Part shown: positions 47,492-59,518 of the stretch, piece after piece
Layout: the number at the start of each line of letters is the position of its first letter
How positions within the stretch are numbered: the first letter of the stretch is position 1
DNA from: Azolla caroliniana
Lineage: Eukaryota > Polypodiophyta
DNA length: 64,000 nucleotides
NCBI GenBank assembly: GCA_043228905.1
Contig: JBHGNT010000002.1
Coordinates: 27,404,001 to 27,468,000, forward strand
Direction: 5' to 3'
Program-made: the position numbers and the translations under genes
The notes under the pieces: model-generated
The model's database searches: none
Told to the model about the DNA's origin: nothing
The model's input: only the letters and a program-made list of their open reading frames with translations

Positions 47492-47760
47492 TGAATCTCA
47501 GCGTTTCTAGGAGGTGTGGAAAATTATAGTGGTGAAAGCAGCAGCTAAGGTTTTTTTTTTTTGATGGGGGAGGAGGAGAAGAAGTATCATTGAGGATCAT
47601 TGTAAGGTGTGTTTTATATGGCAAAATCAATTGGTGACAGCTCTAGAGATTCTGAGGTTGTTGGATGAGAATGGTCATGCTAGGGTGGGTTCATATTCTC
47701 GTAATTGGAACACAATAGGTTTCGAGAATGAACCAGGCTCGAGGAAGAACTGCTTGGGTA

Positions 47761-47893
47761 CACAATCTAGAGAACAGGATAATGTTAAGAGAGTACTCAT
47801 CTACATGTTTTATATATGTAATAGATGCACAATCTAGAGATGGGGATAATGTTAAGAGTACTCAACTCTACATGTTTTATCTATGTAATAGAC
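47761..47893 (+). repeat. Tandem duplication, period about 67 bp
   Basis: CACAATCTAGAG...GGATAATGTTAAGAG...CTACATGTTTTAT occurs at 47761 and again at 47828 with a few changes. It is downstream of the AN1 gene. Confidence 0.8.
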
Positions 47894-48720
47894 AAATCTT
47901 TTTGTCAAATGTTCAACTGTGGTGCTTCCAAATTTGTCTTGATATTTTGTATTCTTTAACAAATTATATGATGTTATATTTGAACTGATTCCTTAGGTCT
48001 GACATAATGGTTGATTAATACATGGTGATGCTTAATGTTTTAACATAGTTTGTGTGCTTTAGTTACATGGTAGATGTTTGTGTGTCACATAATTAATCAT
48101 GTTCAAATTGTGAATTTCAGATACAATTATTGGTGAATGGAGATTGTGCAGAGATTGTTGGCAATGGTATGGTATGGTCTTTTTAATATGTGGGTTGAGT
48201 ATGGGGAGCGTAAACCTAGAGCGTTTAACCTGGAGATCTATGCCAGTCTTCTTGTAGACAATATAAGCCAAGAGAAGACGGTTAATTTCATTTGATTGAG
48301 TGCCATCGTTTAACCGTCATCATTTGTTATGTTTGTTTGTTTGGATTTAGCAGGTATTAATTCCATGATTTTGTAATCATTCTTTCTTAAAATGATTCTT
48401 CTTTCCCTCTCATAAAAGCTATTTTGCATCTTTACTTGATGTTAACTTTTTTCTCGACTATTTTTGTCTTGACAAAAGCTGTTATTCTTGACAAGCTTAT
48501 GGTGGTCACAAAAGTTGTTATTCATTAAAATGCAAGATAACATGATGGATGATTGGCTTAGGGCATAGAAAGATCATTGGCAATAGTGGCAATCTACGTG
48601 GGAAAGGTTGGGACAATATATTTGAGAACTTAGATCGATTGTAAGAACTTCTTTGTATGTATGCCATTGCATTAGCAATTAGACTTGTATAACCATTGTT
48701 TGTGGTTCATGGAATCGATT

Positions 48721-48804
48721 CCATGACGACTCTATTCTGTTCAAGCTTGACATTCCTAGATTCCATGAAGACTCTATTCAGTTCAAGCTTGACATTCCTA
48801 GAGT
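48721..48804 (+). repeat. Tandem duplication, period 42 bp
   Basis: CCATGACGACTCTATTC at 48721 recurs as CCATGAAGACTCTATTC at 48763, followed by the same sequence to the unit end. Confidence 0.8.
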
Positions 48805-51800
48805 AGGACATATCTCTAGAATTCATGAGTTTATTGCCACAGTAATAGCACCAGGAGCAATGATGTGCAAAGATATTAATGAATAAAAACTTCCATTTGA
48901 TATATATCACAATTAGGTTTGGTAAGGGAATTAGCAAGGGTGGGATGTGTAGAAAGGAGTGATTTTATAAATGATGAAAATTGGGTTGAACGTTGTCTAT
49001 AAGCTAAATGTAAGGAAGCAAATTGTAAAAGATTGGGGGAATGAACGGCAATATGAAGTAGATGTTACGTGCGTATTATTATACAATGTGATGCATTGCT
49101 TTTACTTATGGAATGGTGTATCACATAGTGTTGTATATGTAATTATCTTGTTCATTGTGCCAATTCAACTGATTGTTCAAACATAGATTCTTGGAATATT
49201 AGATTTGTCAATGTTGAAGTTTTTTACTTTATAGCGATACATCATTTTAGTGGAACACGGAACAAGAAAAGAGGACACCTCGATTTGCTCCTATTCAATA
49301 AAGGAAAAAGAATGCTACTAAAAACCATGGAAAAACTTGTCCACGTTTTTCTAAGAGAGATTGTATTCTTTTATTTGGCTTCTTCGTTGATAATTAAAAC
49401 CCACGGAGTAACCAAAGGTTCATGACTAGTCGTCAAGTCTAAAAGTTGTAGCTATTGAAACCAAACTTTTGCATGACTCCAACGATATAACCACAATACT
49501 AACAAAAGATTAATAAAAAACACTATATTAGGACCATCATTTAGCTAAATTAGGAGAACATATATATTATAAGCAAGACACCACCTCAAGTTATTCCAAG
49601 CAAAAAGTTTCCTAGTACTTGTACAAAGTTATTGTAAGCTATAAAAGGTTGGTTGGGCTTCATCCTAAGAATATTAGCTTTGCAATACAACTTCGAGCAA
49701 CCCAATGGAACTTAGAAAGAAGCCAACACAACTATAGAAAAATCCAATTACTTTCAATATTTTGTTATCATGCGATGTAGAGTAACTTACAAAACCACGA
49801 TTTTCAAAACAATGGGAAACCCTTGTAGAGAAACCTTTAGAAAGCAATGTATGGTACCGTACAAGAACAATTCTTCACACAAGGCATGAGAGAGATTAAT
49901 ACAGAGGAAGGTTAATCAACTGTAGAAAGCATTACATTGTGCACATTATGGAATCATTTTAAAACACTACATAACTATTCAAACATAAAGAAACAAATAT
50001 GACTTCCTATGTTTGCACAATCCAATGAGCATGAACATCATTACCTAATAACACTACCTAATGGTGTTTTGTTGAATGACACTATCCTACATGTGGGCCC
50101 AAAAAGCATAACAAAACTCCCATGGTGAAATATACACTTTGCATTAACAATAAATGTCCTCGAAAGTGAGGTTTGTGAATAAGGTTCCAAGAAAAGAACA
50201 AAAGATTCACCAGAGAGTTAATTGTGAACATTCAATCTAAAAAGTAGTGCCATTTTTGTGGGATTCACCTAGTTCAACTTATAGGAGGATTGTGGCAAGC
50301 CATACTTCCATGACGTACAATGTGACCTTACAAAAGAACGTCAAACCATGCATATTGTTGTCATAAGGAGCTAGTAAAGAAAGCAAGCAAACCAACCAAG
50401 AAGCATATAATGGTTGCACCTTTCCTTCACATAATTCTTTAAAACACATTGTCTATATCAACAAAATGCTAGACGCCATAGTGCAACCGCGAAGTTTGGC
50501 AATGCCCCTTCGGCTTGGGGGAGCTTTGCTCCTCGTTGATGAAGGAAGAAATCGACTTGTAGTATGTAGTGGAGCACTCTCAAACAATATGTAATAATAG
50601 GATTGAAACAATGCATATTTAGTCAGTGCTTCATCAACATTCTCATCCAATGGTTCCCAATAACAACATGCTTTCATTCATTGTATGAGTCAATTTTCAT
50701 TCATTTTCTTCACCTCCACCAATGCACACCCTATGATGCAAGGTTGTTTGATGACATTTTGGTTATAACTTATGTGTGTATACACAAACACGCACGTGGG
50801 TAAGAGTTCGTGAAGCACTAAAATGGACCCCAAGAAATCCTTTTGCACATGGAAACTAAGAGCAACTATCATACATGCCTGCCCCCTCCTACTTAGAGAC
50901 TCGAGTGTTTCGTGTGATCAAGATGAAGTCCAACGATTCAAGAACTTCGGGATTGTTGTTTCGTGCTATCAAGATGAGTGCACAATTCAAGAACTTCACA
51001 TTCTATATTGTTTGATTTAGTTTGGCTTTATATTCATCTAAGAGCTTTCTAGTACATAAACAACCAAAAGCACACATAGTGGTGTTCAACAATGGATAGG
51101 AATCAATTCTAACAAATGCAAATGCTTTGTACTTGGGCACATGTTTCGATTAGTATGTAATCTAGCTTGCATATTGCAAAGATAGCATTCGTAGGCATTA
51201 TGTTGATTCTCTCCACTTGTATAACTCCCTTATTAATTTCTCTCCTTTCTCTTACTATTTACTAGGGAACCTCTCCCATTAAGTGTTTCCTATGCATTAT
51301 AGATTTGTTCATTATTTCTCCTCCTCTTCTCGTTATCTCATTTATTAAATTGCCTCTCATTCTCATTCAAGTTGTACAAAACACTTGTTGTATGTACACT
51401 ATCTTATAATCGATGCCCCATTTTGAGTTAAATCTAAAATGAAGTTGTCCATGAACTTGTGTGTTGTCTCTATCACTTTCATTTCTCTCATTTGAAAACT
51501 CTTCTTACACGCAACTTTAGAAAGCCTTAAGTCACATATATGTGATTGGATGGATTTGCATCTTCTAAGAAAGTTTAAGTTATATTATATATTAGTGGAA
51601 GGTGGCACGAGGGAGTCACATGAGAGTGTGGGTGGGGCATGTGTGGGGTGGCCTAGCTTACAAGTGATGATCAAGTTGAAAACACAAGGTGGCTAGCGAG
51701 AGTGTGTATGTTGTACTTGTGCGTGTGTTATAAGTGTGTATATGTAAGGAGCCTATTTTGTTATGGGGATGCGAATTATATGAGGAAGACAATTTAGTTC

Positions 51801-52600
51801 AAGAATCAAGACAATTGGTTGGCCACTAATTGAACATTCACATTGATGCCTCACCCATTATGTCTAGTTCTTGTTAGTTGCTCGTATGGACAAGCATGTT
51901 TAATGAGTCCCTCATCTCTCCCACCGAAATGGGCCCTCTTCTTTGAATGTGTTGGGTTCATAACTAACCACACGAGAAAACATCATCCATGTAATGAGGC
52001 CATGTGAAACAGTAAGGAAGCAACGATCGCCGCCATATCATTGACCACGTGACCATTGACCAAATATAGTCTCCGCTGTCAGTAGCAAACAATCACAGGA
52101 ATATGTCATTGTCGAGCATAAAAACATGGTGAATACCATAGGGTTGTGCCACGACGAGTAAATGGATATCGGAAAATCTCATTAAAGCCAGAGGATTTGA
52201 GGAATTCAAATTGCGACACACATACATAGGATCATACATAAGAAGCAAGGAGAATTTTCGGTCGGGATCAGAGGAACTTTGGGCAACACTGATTACACAC
52301 ACACATGTTAGTGCTATTTCTTATTTTAGGGTTTCCCAAAGAGAGGAGATGGAAAAATAAAGAATGAAAATTCAGGACAAACTAATGATTAGAGTAAAGA
52401 AGTGAGGAAATATAACTAAAAACAAGCAATTTTTCTATGCAGTTTGAACGAACCCTTTCGTAGGAGGCGTCTGTCTGCAGGGAGAAAACACAGAGAGACA
52501 GAGACAGAGATCGATCGATCTGTGCGAGGAAAAGAGAAACAGGTTACAGAGACAGATAACACGGGACAGAAAGCAAAACGCCAAAGAAAGCAGGAAAGGG

Positions 52601-53167
52601 ATGGCTTCGTTAGGGTTAGCCCCACCTCAAGAACAATCAGCATCGCCATCGCCATCGCCATCGCCATCGCCACAACATGATGGCATCCTCCCCAACGCCT
52701 CCAAGCTGGACCTGCTCTTGGACAACTTCTCGGAGGCCACCGCCAAGTCCATGGTGTTGGCTGAGGCGGCTACCACTGCGGAGGCCCAGGCGGCGCAGGC
52801 GGCCGAAGATGCAGCCGCAGCCTACCTGGCCGCGGCTGCTGCGGTCGGAACCCCCGATTTCGACATTCTACGGGATGTGGCGGAGGCGGCCGAACGCCTC
52901 CTCGACACTCTCACCCTCACCGCATCCCAGGCCTCGCAGGAGTACATGGATGCCTCCAACAACTCCATGCATGCATCGTCCGCGGCATTCGATGCGGCCA
53001 TCCATGATGAGGAGGACGATGCCGACTATAACAACATGCATCCTTGTGGCCACCAGGGGCCCCATGATCATCATGATGGAGAAGTCTGTGGCAATGAGGA
53101 CCAGCATGTAGAGAGCCGCCATCATCATAGTGAGGAGCCTGATTCTGATGATTCTGATTCTACATGA
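52601..53167 (+). CDS. Orphan Ala-rich protein with His/Asp-rich tail
   Basis: Intronless ORF of 188 aa, not recognised. It opens with MASLGLAPPQ. A Ser-Pro run encoded by a CATCGC hexamer repeat follows (about residues 14-24). A long Ala-rich helical stretch (about 44-85, with AEAATTAEAQAAQAAEDAA) could be a coiled coil. The tail (about 130-188) is full of His, Asp and Glu (for example HPCGHQGPHDHHDGEVCG) and could bind metal. Coding sequence is clearly GC-richer than its AT-rich surroundings. A purine-rich leader precedes the ATG and a CTA-rich stretch follows. No signal peptide or membrane segment is visible. It could be lineage-specific; no function is proposed. Confidence 0.6.
   Translation: MASLGLAPPQEQSASPSPSPSPSPQHDGILPNASKLDLLLDNFSEATAKSMVLAEAATTAEAQAAQAAEDAAAAYLAAAAAVGTPDFDILRDVAEAAERLLDTLTLTASQASQEYMDASNNSMHASSAAFDAAIHDEEDDADYNNMHPCGHQGPHDHHDGEVCGNEDQHVESRHHHSEEPDSDDSDST
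52641..52671 (+). repeat. (CATCGC)n coding hexamer repeat
   Basis: About five CATCGC units encode the Ser-Pro run of the orphan protein. Copy-number change would keep the frame. Confidence 0.9.
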
Positions 53168-54282
53168 ACCAACAAGACATGCATGCAGTGATCATGGGGA
53201 ACTTGATTAGTAGTTAACCCAACACAAAACACTTTGTAATTAGTAGTTCCTTTGCTTTTTGTCTTTTCTTTTCCTTAACTAATCTCCCTATAAAAGAAAG
53301 CAAAAGAGTCCCATTACCAATTGCATTGCTTTGAGGCACCCTTACACAAAAATGTTTATCCTCTACTACTACTACTACCACTACTACCACTACTACTACA
53401 AGTGTTCTTATACCATCATATGATCGTTCTGCTGCTTCAAATTTGTGATCTCTCCTAATTTGTTCTTTATATGATTCATATCTGTTCGGTTGCGATCAGA
53501 CCAGACCAGACCAGACGCATAAGGCAATAACAATCTGTTATGCATACCTTCCTCATTCTCATCATTGTGAGTGAGTGTACAATGACCTTCCAGAATGAGG
53601 TTGCAGCTAAGCCTAATGATCCCCTCCCTAATGTTTGTCTTAACTCTTCCAAAATTATTGTTGCATCCTCCATGGGTGTTAATCCATTATGATTGCATAA
53701 ACGTTTAATGAATTGCCTCACTAATTGTGAAAAACATTTACTATAAAGACATTGTTCCTCAGATGCTTTACATCGCAAACCAGCATATAAGGATATGGCC
53801 TTTAGGTTGAAATTGGTTATAATACAAATAGAATAATTCGCTCTTTGACATCAAAGACTAGTTAGCTGACCCATCTGTTATAATATCTAAAATTCAATAG
53901 AATTATTTGTTCTATAACCCTATACTTACATCCTATGATGAAAAGATGGGCCGTGTGAGTGATCGAGGCATTATGTATATACATCGTAGACAACATATAA
54001 ATACATGAATAAGTGGGGTGGGGCCTTTGTGATTGGTCGACGAGGCATTATCTACATCGAAGCAAGTGTGCACTCACAAGCAAACTTGCTAGTTCAAAGC
54101 CAATATAAGAATCATGCTACACAAGCATTTTATGATGTTCCACCAATGTAAGCCCTGATTTTATTTTGTCCTAAAAAAAAAGGTAAGTCATTAGACAGTA
54201 GTAGTATGTATATCAATAGATGAAAATATCCTACATTATATGTACAAGTAATTTATATTGTGAAATACACCTAGGGTTTACA
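53168..54282. other. Intergenic
   Basis: Holds (CTA)n at about 53362-53400 and three GACCA units at about 53500-53516. An open frame on the minus strand at 53476-53778 (100 aa) is unrecognised and I do not call it a gene. Confidence 0.55.
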
Positions 54283-55568
54283 TTAAGGAAGCTTAGATAT
54301 GACACCTTGAATCTCCTCCTTTACATAACTATGGAAATGCAAAGAATCACTAGGATTCACAAAGTCATTGAATGAATTGAAGCCAAAATAGGATTCGATT
54401 GTGTCCATTTAACTAGTGAAACTTGTATTAGTTCCTCCGAAACATGTTCCATATGCTAAGGACTCCCCCGAGAGACTCAATGAAGGGTTTGTTGGTAGGC
54501 TAGTACTTGGCATACTGTTGTCCTGGGAAATATTAGGTAGCTCCAGTCCATCATCTCTATATTGAACCAATTGTTCTTTGTGTTGTTGATCACATTTAGT
54601 AATGTCTAGGATGAGACAAAGTAATATTCAAAATATGGGGTTATATTCACAAAAATCACAAATAATTACCTTACATCCCCGAGCCCCATTAATCCTATGA
54701 TTATATGTATGTACAATTGTACCGAGATATGTAGTGATTAATTGATTGAAGATGAAATGTATGATGAAGAAGAATTTAATCACCCGTATTTAAACCCTTA
54801 GAGACATGTCTAGACCCAAAGCCCTACTAAGTAGACACCCAAACCCTAATACATATATACAATTAAAATTGCCTCATGACTTCAAGAGATTGGAGCCTAT
54901 ATGGAGAGAGACAGAGGCAGAGACTTGACTTGTGATGGTTGTGAGGACTTCCTATAGCATGGGCATGCTTTTGAGATAAATTACCACTAATTTAATGTCT
55001 ACTTAATAATGATATTAGTTAACATGATGATAAGATTCATATAAGGCGATAAAAACATGAGGTAATTAGAGAGAGAGTTCACATAGAGAAAGATCTTGCA
55101 AATGGGGGATTGTTCGAATTCTAATTCACAGTGATCTTTGAATGAATCATGCGCTGCCATCATTACTGGAGGAACTAGTCCACCTACATGTGGTGAGGAT
55201 GTCTCAAATTGGCCCATGAAATTGCTAGGGTTGCATTCGCCCAATCTAGGACTAATATAACTGGTAGGGAGCTTATTAATGTCGTGGTCAATATGTGAGG
55301 AGTGTTATACCGATAGGTTAGGACAAAAAGAAGACAAAGAGTTCTTCATTGGAGACGAATTGACGAGGGAGGTTTGCAATATGGTCTTTTGGAGGAGAGG
55401 GTTCATTTTGAGATGGAATTCGTAGATGTTTCCGTCTTCCGCTTGGATGACTACGTGGACACCGCACCCGGATATGTATGTGAGCTGGTAGAACTTCTTC
55501 AACATTCCTCTACCCTTTTCTCCATCCAACCCACTAATGGATGTTATATGAGACAGTTTTGATTGTCA
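54283..55568 (-). pseudogene. MADS-box-like gene, decayed
   Basis: A minus-strand frame from about 55568 encodes GMLKKFYQLTYISGCG, then VHVVIQAEDGNIYEF. This lines up without gaps over 31 residues with the core of MADS domains (G-L-KK-Y-L ... V-I ... G-YEF). The N-terminal DNA-contact part (R-x-TF-x-KR) is missing or scrambled. The same frame continues past a TAA at 55305-55307 and remains protein-like to about 55100 (PSNFMGQFETSSPHVGG). A second block from an AG acceptor at 54606-54607 reads on to a stop at 54283-54285. It is Ser/Asn-rich (MPSTSLPTNPSLSLSGESLA) and has one TAA at 54409-54411. Two stops in otherwise coherent frames suggest a recently disabled transcription-factor gene. Family and splicing are uncertain. 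Confidence 0.45.
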
Positions 55569-55570
55569 TA

Positions 55571-56851
55571 TAGATAGATAGATCTATGCCACAAGGAACG
55601 GCTCAGTTTCAAGTGATAATTCGAGAGACTTTGAGGGTAGATCGATGCCACCATTAGTCCTAATTTACAAGAGGGAGATTTTGGTGTCTCTCTATGTATT
55701 TTTGTATGTTCACAAGTAATGCATTTAGTAGTGTATTGTGATGTTAGGGCTCACATACCTCACATGTTAGTTAGAACTAAATCACATTTCAGATTCCTGG
55801 CTTACTAACTAGCTTCTCCCACGAAGCTAAATTCTAAGATAAATGATATATAATAGATTCCTGGTTTGCTAACTAGCTTCTCCCAAGATAAATGATATAT
55901 AATAGATTCCTGGTTTGCTAACTAGCTTCTCCCATGAAGCTAAATTCTAAAATAATGATCTATAATAGATTGCTACAAATAATCGTCATTCATGTTGTCA
56001 TAATGCTTCCTATTTCAGATATCGAAGAATTCCGTTGTTCGATTAAGTTTACCTTTTCTAAGATGATGTTTTATGATAGATTGCTTGCATTACGAAATAA
56101 AAACTCAAAATGCAGAGCTTACATACTAGTTGGATTGTAAACACGCCATCATTCAACACATTTTAGACACACAAGTTGTTATTAGATCAGGACAATCGTT
56201 AGGGTAAATGCTTTATGTCAACATTATATGCAACAAACAACTTCTAATTGTTAAATTCCATCGTTCTGCATTAAAATTGACAAATAAAGGATTTGTTTGT
56301 CCAATGAAACACATTGGGTACAGCTATGCTTGCGAAGGTTTTCAACGAGCAAAATCAAATCAAACACAATTGCAAGATGAATGAATTCTCTGAGGTCTAG
56401 GTACATTTATTTTGTGTTCCGGTACAAGACTTACAAATTCCCCAATTAGAGAGGGGGGTTTGAGCCGAGGCTGTGATTTTAACAGGCAAAAAAGACCGTC
56501 TCAATTGAGAATTTAGTATTGATCTTCTCCTTTGAGTGAGAATCTAGTATTGATCTGAATCTCATTTGAATGAGCATCTAGTATTGATCCTGCACTCAAT
56601 AATTGACTCTCCTGCCATCAAGTCGTCTCTTTTCTTTCTGAGATGATGGGGTTCATATACATAAATCACAAAAAGACTAGGCAGGCAGGCCATCAGGCAA
56701 CTTCTATTCATGGTTTGTAATGTAAGCCTGAGTAACATTTATATTCTGTGCCCTCCCCCCCCACCCCAAACACACACACCATGATGATAACACAGTCATA
56801 TATATGTACACAACCTAGTGTCAATGAATGAATAAAACAAGAATCCGAGGG
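55571..56851. other. Intergenic
   Basis: Besides the minisatellite at 55792-55971 there is a degenerate triple of (A/T)CTAGTATTGATC-like words at about 56508-56590. No gene is supported. Confidence 0.55.
55792..55971 (+). repeat. Three-copy minisatellite, units 64, 49 and about 65 bp
   Basis: GATTCCTGG(C/T)TT(A/G)CTAACTAG starts at 55792, 55856 and 55905. The middle unit lacks about 15 bases present in the other two. Confidence 0.85.
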
Positions 56852-57484
56852 TCATCGTGTGTACTGTGGATTCGGCTTTTCGATGCCTAATCTCATCATG
56901 TTTTTGAAGATCCGGCCGATGGATTGGAAGGCCTTGACAATGCGATTTCCGCTGAAGAAATCGAGCCAAGCATCGAGGTGATCATGGAGGCGTATCTTCA
57001 TGTTAGTGGTGAGATTATGGCATGTGAAAGTGGACCAATACCGCCGGAAAAAGCATGTTTTCTGAGATCGTTGGGCCGCCACAGGAAGCAAATAAGCTCT
57101 GGCAGCCTCATTCAGCAACTTGTTCTTGAAACTCGCCTTAGAGATATCAAACCAGACAAGAGGAGCTTCGTCATGGTTCACCTCCAGAGTACTGCTACCT
57201 CTCTTCAAGGAACTCGCCGAGATGAGGTCTTTTAAGCTTGTGTAGTGTGTTAAAGAGAATTCTCGGATGTCCTCCTCCTCGCAGTAACTGGCATGGTGTC
57301 TTAGGAGGCGATTTCCGAGCTCATATGCATCGCCAGGAGACGATCTTGTTTCCTGCATTGTAGTGTTGTCCTCAAAATCTGTGATTGGCCATTCTGTAGC
57401 AGTGTTCATACTCCATGGCACTGCATGAAGGTGCTTCCGTGCTGCTGTTCGGACACGAAGACTTGTTTCCACCTCAATGCTCAT
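56852..57484 (-). CDS. Unrecognised plant protein, 210 aa
   Basis: Single open frame starting MSIEVETSLRVRTAARK at 57484. I do not recognise a named domain. The C-terminal half has FKNKLLNEAARAYLLPVAAQ, a Phe/Arg/Trp-rich block (CFFRRYWSTFTC), and an amphipathic stretch with LDAWLDFFSGNRIVKAF. This recalls small uncharacterised plant proteins that share a basic LL.AARAYL.P-type motif, but that is an impression. The N-terminal half is hydrophilic. Upstream on the minus strand a good donor (AAG/GTAAAA at 57903-57905) and a strong pyrimidine-rich acceptor near 57633 suggest a leader intron. CT-rich leader sequence lies at 58054-58097. No signal peptide is seen. Confidence 0.6.
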   Translation of the reverse strand: MSIEVETSLRVRTAARKHLHAVPWSMNTATEWPITDFEDNTTMQETRSSPGDAYELGNRLLRHHASYCEEEDIREFSLTHYTSLKDLISASSLKRGSSTLEVNHDEAPLVWFDISKASFKNKLLNEAARAYLLPVAAQRSQKTCFFRRYWSTFTCHNLTTNMKIRLHDHLDAWLDFFSGNRIVKAFQSIGRIFKNMMRLGIEKPNPQYTR

Positions 57485-57694
57485 GATTCATTTGAACTCA
57501 AAACAGTAATACCAAGCAAGAAAATGTATGAATTGAAGAACAAGTTTTTCTTTTCTGTTTGGTCTCATAAGACTGGTCATTACATGTTTCAGCTGTGAGC
57601 TCTCTCTCTCATGACTCTTCTTGATCTTCAAGCTGAAGGAGGAAAAGCAAATCAAGAATTTCATCAGATTGGATTCAAAACAAAAGGGAGAGGG

Positions 57695-57731
57695 ACACGC
57701 GCGCGCGCGCACACACACACACACACACACA
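57695..57731. repeat. (CG)n(CA)n alternating purine-pyrimidine tract
   Basis: About 37 bases alternate strictly, CG first and then CA. It lies inside the proposed leader intron of the 210-aa gene. Confidence 0.9.
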
Positions 57732-58050
57732 GATCTAACGTTCACCATCATCATCAAGCATCATGATCTATCAAAACGTTTCCTGCTTCCATCTCAATGC
57801 CATCGCCATTACTATACAGTATTACTATTATCGTAAGGTGAGGGAGAAGAAAAACGAAAGGCAGCTTAGAGGGGGAGAGGGAGAGGGAGAGGGATGGTTT
57901 TTACCTTGACTAGCCTCCCAGCGTTTCCGTCTGCAGAAAAGGAACAAGGGCCATGCCATGGCCGCTTGGGGGAGGAGGAAGGAACAGACATTGGGAATGT
58001 AGGAGTTACAAGGATCTGAGTGAAGAGACAGACAGAGAACCTCCAGAGGA

Positions 58051-58053
<3 letters not shown>

Positions 58054-58097
<44 letters not shown>
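58054..58097. repeat. (GA)n microsatellite, CT on the gene strand
   Basis: A perfect GA run of about 44 bases, read as CT in the probable leader of the 210-aa gene. CT-rich leaders are common in plants. Confidence 0.9.
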
Positions 58098-58100
<3 letters not shown>

Positions 58101-59340
58101 GGAGGAGGGGGGGCTAAAATCCATGCGCATTTCTTCTCTAAATTTAGCAGCAATGCCACAAATGGATCCTTTTCTTTTTCATTTTTCACGCCCCGATAGT
58201 AATAATAAAAAAAAAGGATCCCAATTTGGATCTGCTTGATACCATCATTTTTGGGGCTCTCTTGCACTTTCTGCTTTCTGCTTTTAGCTTTTCTACTTTT
58301 TGTCTGCTTTTGTCCCGACTCCGGGCTCGCTAACTATTAATATTTACGTCTATATACATATACATATGCATGTATATATACATACAAATGTGTATATGTA
58401 TACATACGTATGTATACATTATGTATATATATGTAATACATATATATAGAAATTGGCCTCCTCGTTTATGGAAAATAAAAATCTAGTCTATTCTCTCTCT
58501 CGTCGTCTAATTCCCTATCTAATGTGTAGAAGTTGTCAATTCAAGGTTATAGATAAAGGCTGCTTTTTTCCTATGATCAGCTCTATTCACACACATAATG
58601 ACAATGTGTCTTTTGGAAATGTTAGTCTTGGGGCTCATGGCTAATCTAATGGCTACACTCTTCTTGCAATTTCATGAATATTTTCATTATGATGATAACA
58701 AATGAATTGTTTTCATCGTAATTTTGATTGCTATAATATGGTCCATATGACAAGATCATAGAGTAACTGTAATTCTATATAAATGATAGGAGATGTTATG
58801 ATTTGTAGCGTATCTCTATTATCACGAAAACGAGGTGTCTTTGGTAAATGCATGATGAAAACCCAAATGCAACATTCACACATGTACAAAATGATGGTAA
58901 TAAGAAATGGTAGATTTTAGGGGATGTGCCTTGCATGATTTGCTAGTGTGCATTGGTAATGAATTCATTCCTCTTTTCCAATATATACAAGGATTGTTCA
59001 TATATAGCTTTACCATTGGCTCCTTCATGCCCACCCTCATGGTAATTTTAGGATGGTAGTTTTGTGGTGAAACATTTTTGTTGCAATTTCCACTATAATG
59101 ATTGTCTTGCATTCCTTTCTCTTCTTTCCAAATATGTATTTGGAACCCTACATCCTACATAGGATCCTCCAAAAATAATTGTACAATCAACTTTATGTAG
59201 TGAGGCCAATCCAAGAGCTTCCATTCAAAACCATTTTATGCGGTAACAAGTCATTGATTGAACTCATTGCTACATAATTGCAATTCTTTTTTGCTCGAAG
59301 TTATCTCAAATTTTTTATTCCCAAACCCATATTGATTCTC

Positions 59341-59518
59341 ACCATAAGTTGTTGATAAAACAAGCATGTTTTTGAGATTATTGACAGTCACCATAAGTTG
59401 TTGGTAAAACAAGCATGTTTATGAGCTTATTGATAGTCACCATAAGTTGTTGCAAAACAAGCATGTTTATGAGCTTATTGATAGTCACCATAAGTTGTTG
59501 CAAAACAAGCATGTTTAT
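59341..59518 (+). repeat. Four-copy tandem repeat, period 48-49 bp
   Basis: ACCATAAGTTGTTG begins units at 59341, 59390, 59439 and 59487. Each includes AAAACAAGCATGTTT. The last two copies are nearly identical; the first is the most diverged. Confidence 0.9.

Larger units (their letters stand above)
47492..52600. other. Long intergenic region
   Basis: No gene supported. It contains a 67-bp tandem duplication (47761-47893), a 42-bp tandem duplication (48721-48804) and otherwise AT-rich unique-looking DNA. The stretch 52440-52600 is purine-rich and likely the leader of the next ORF. Confidence 0.55.

Noticed and set aside
53476-53778. 100-aa minus-strand open frame
   Set aside because: No recognisable motif, repeats or splice context; length is within chance expectation for this window.
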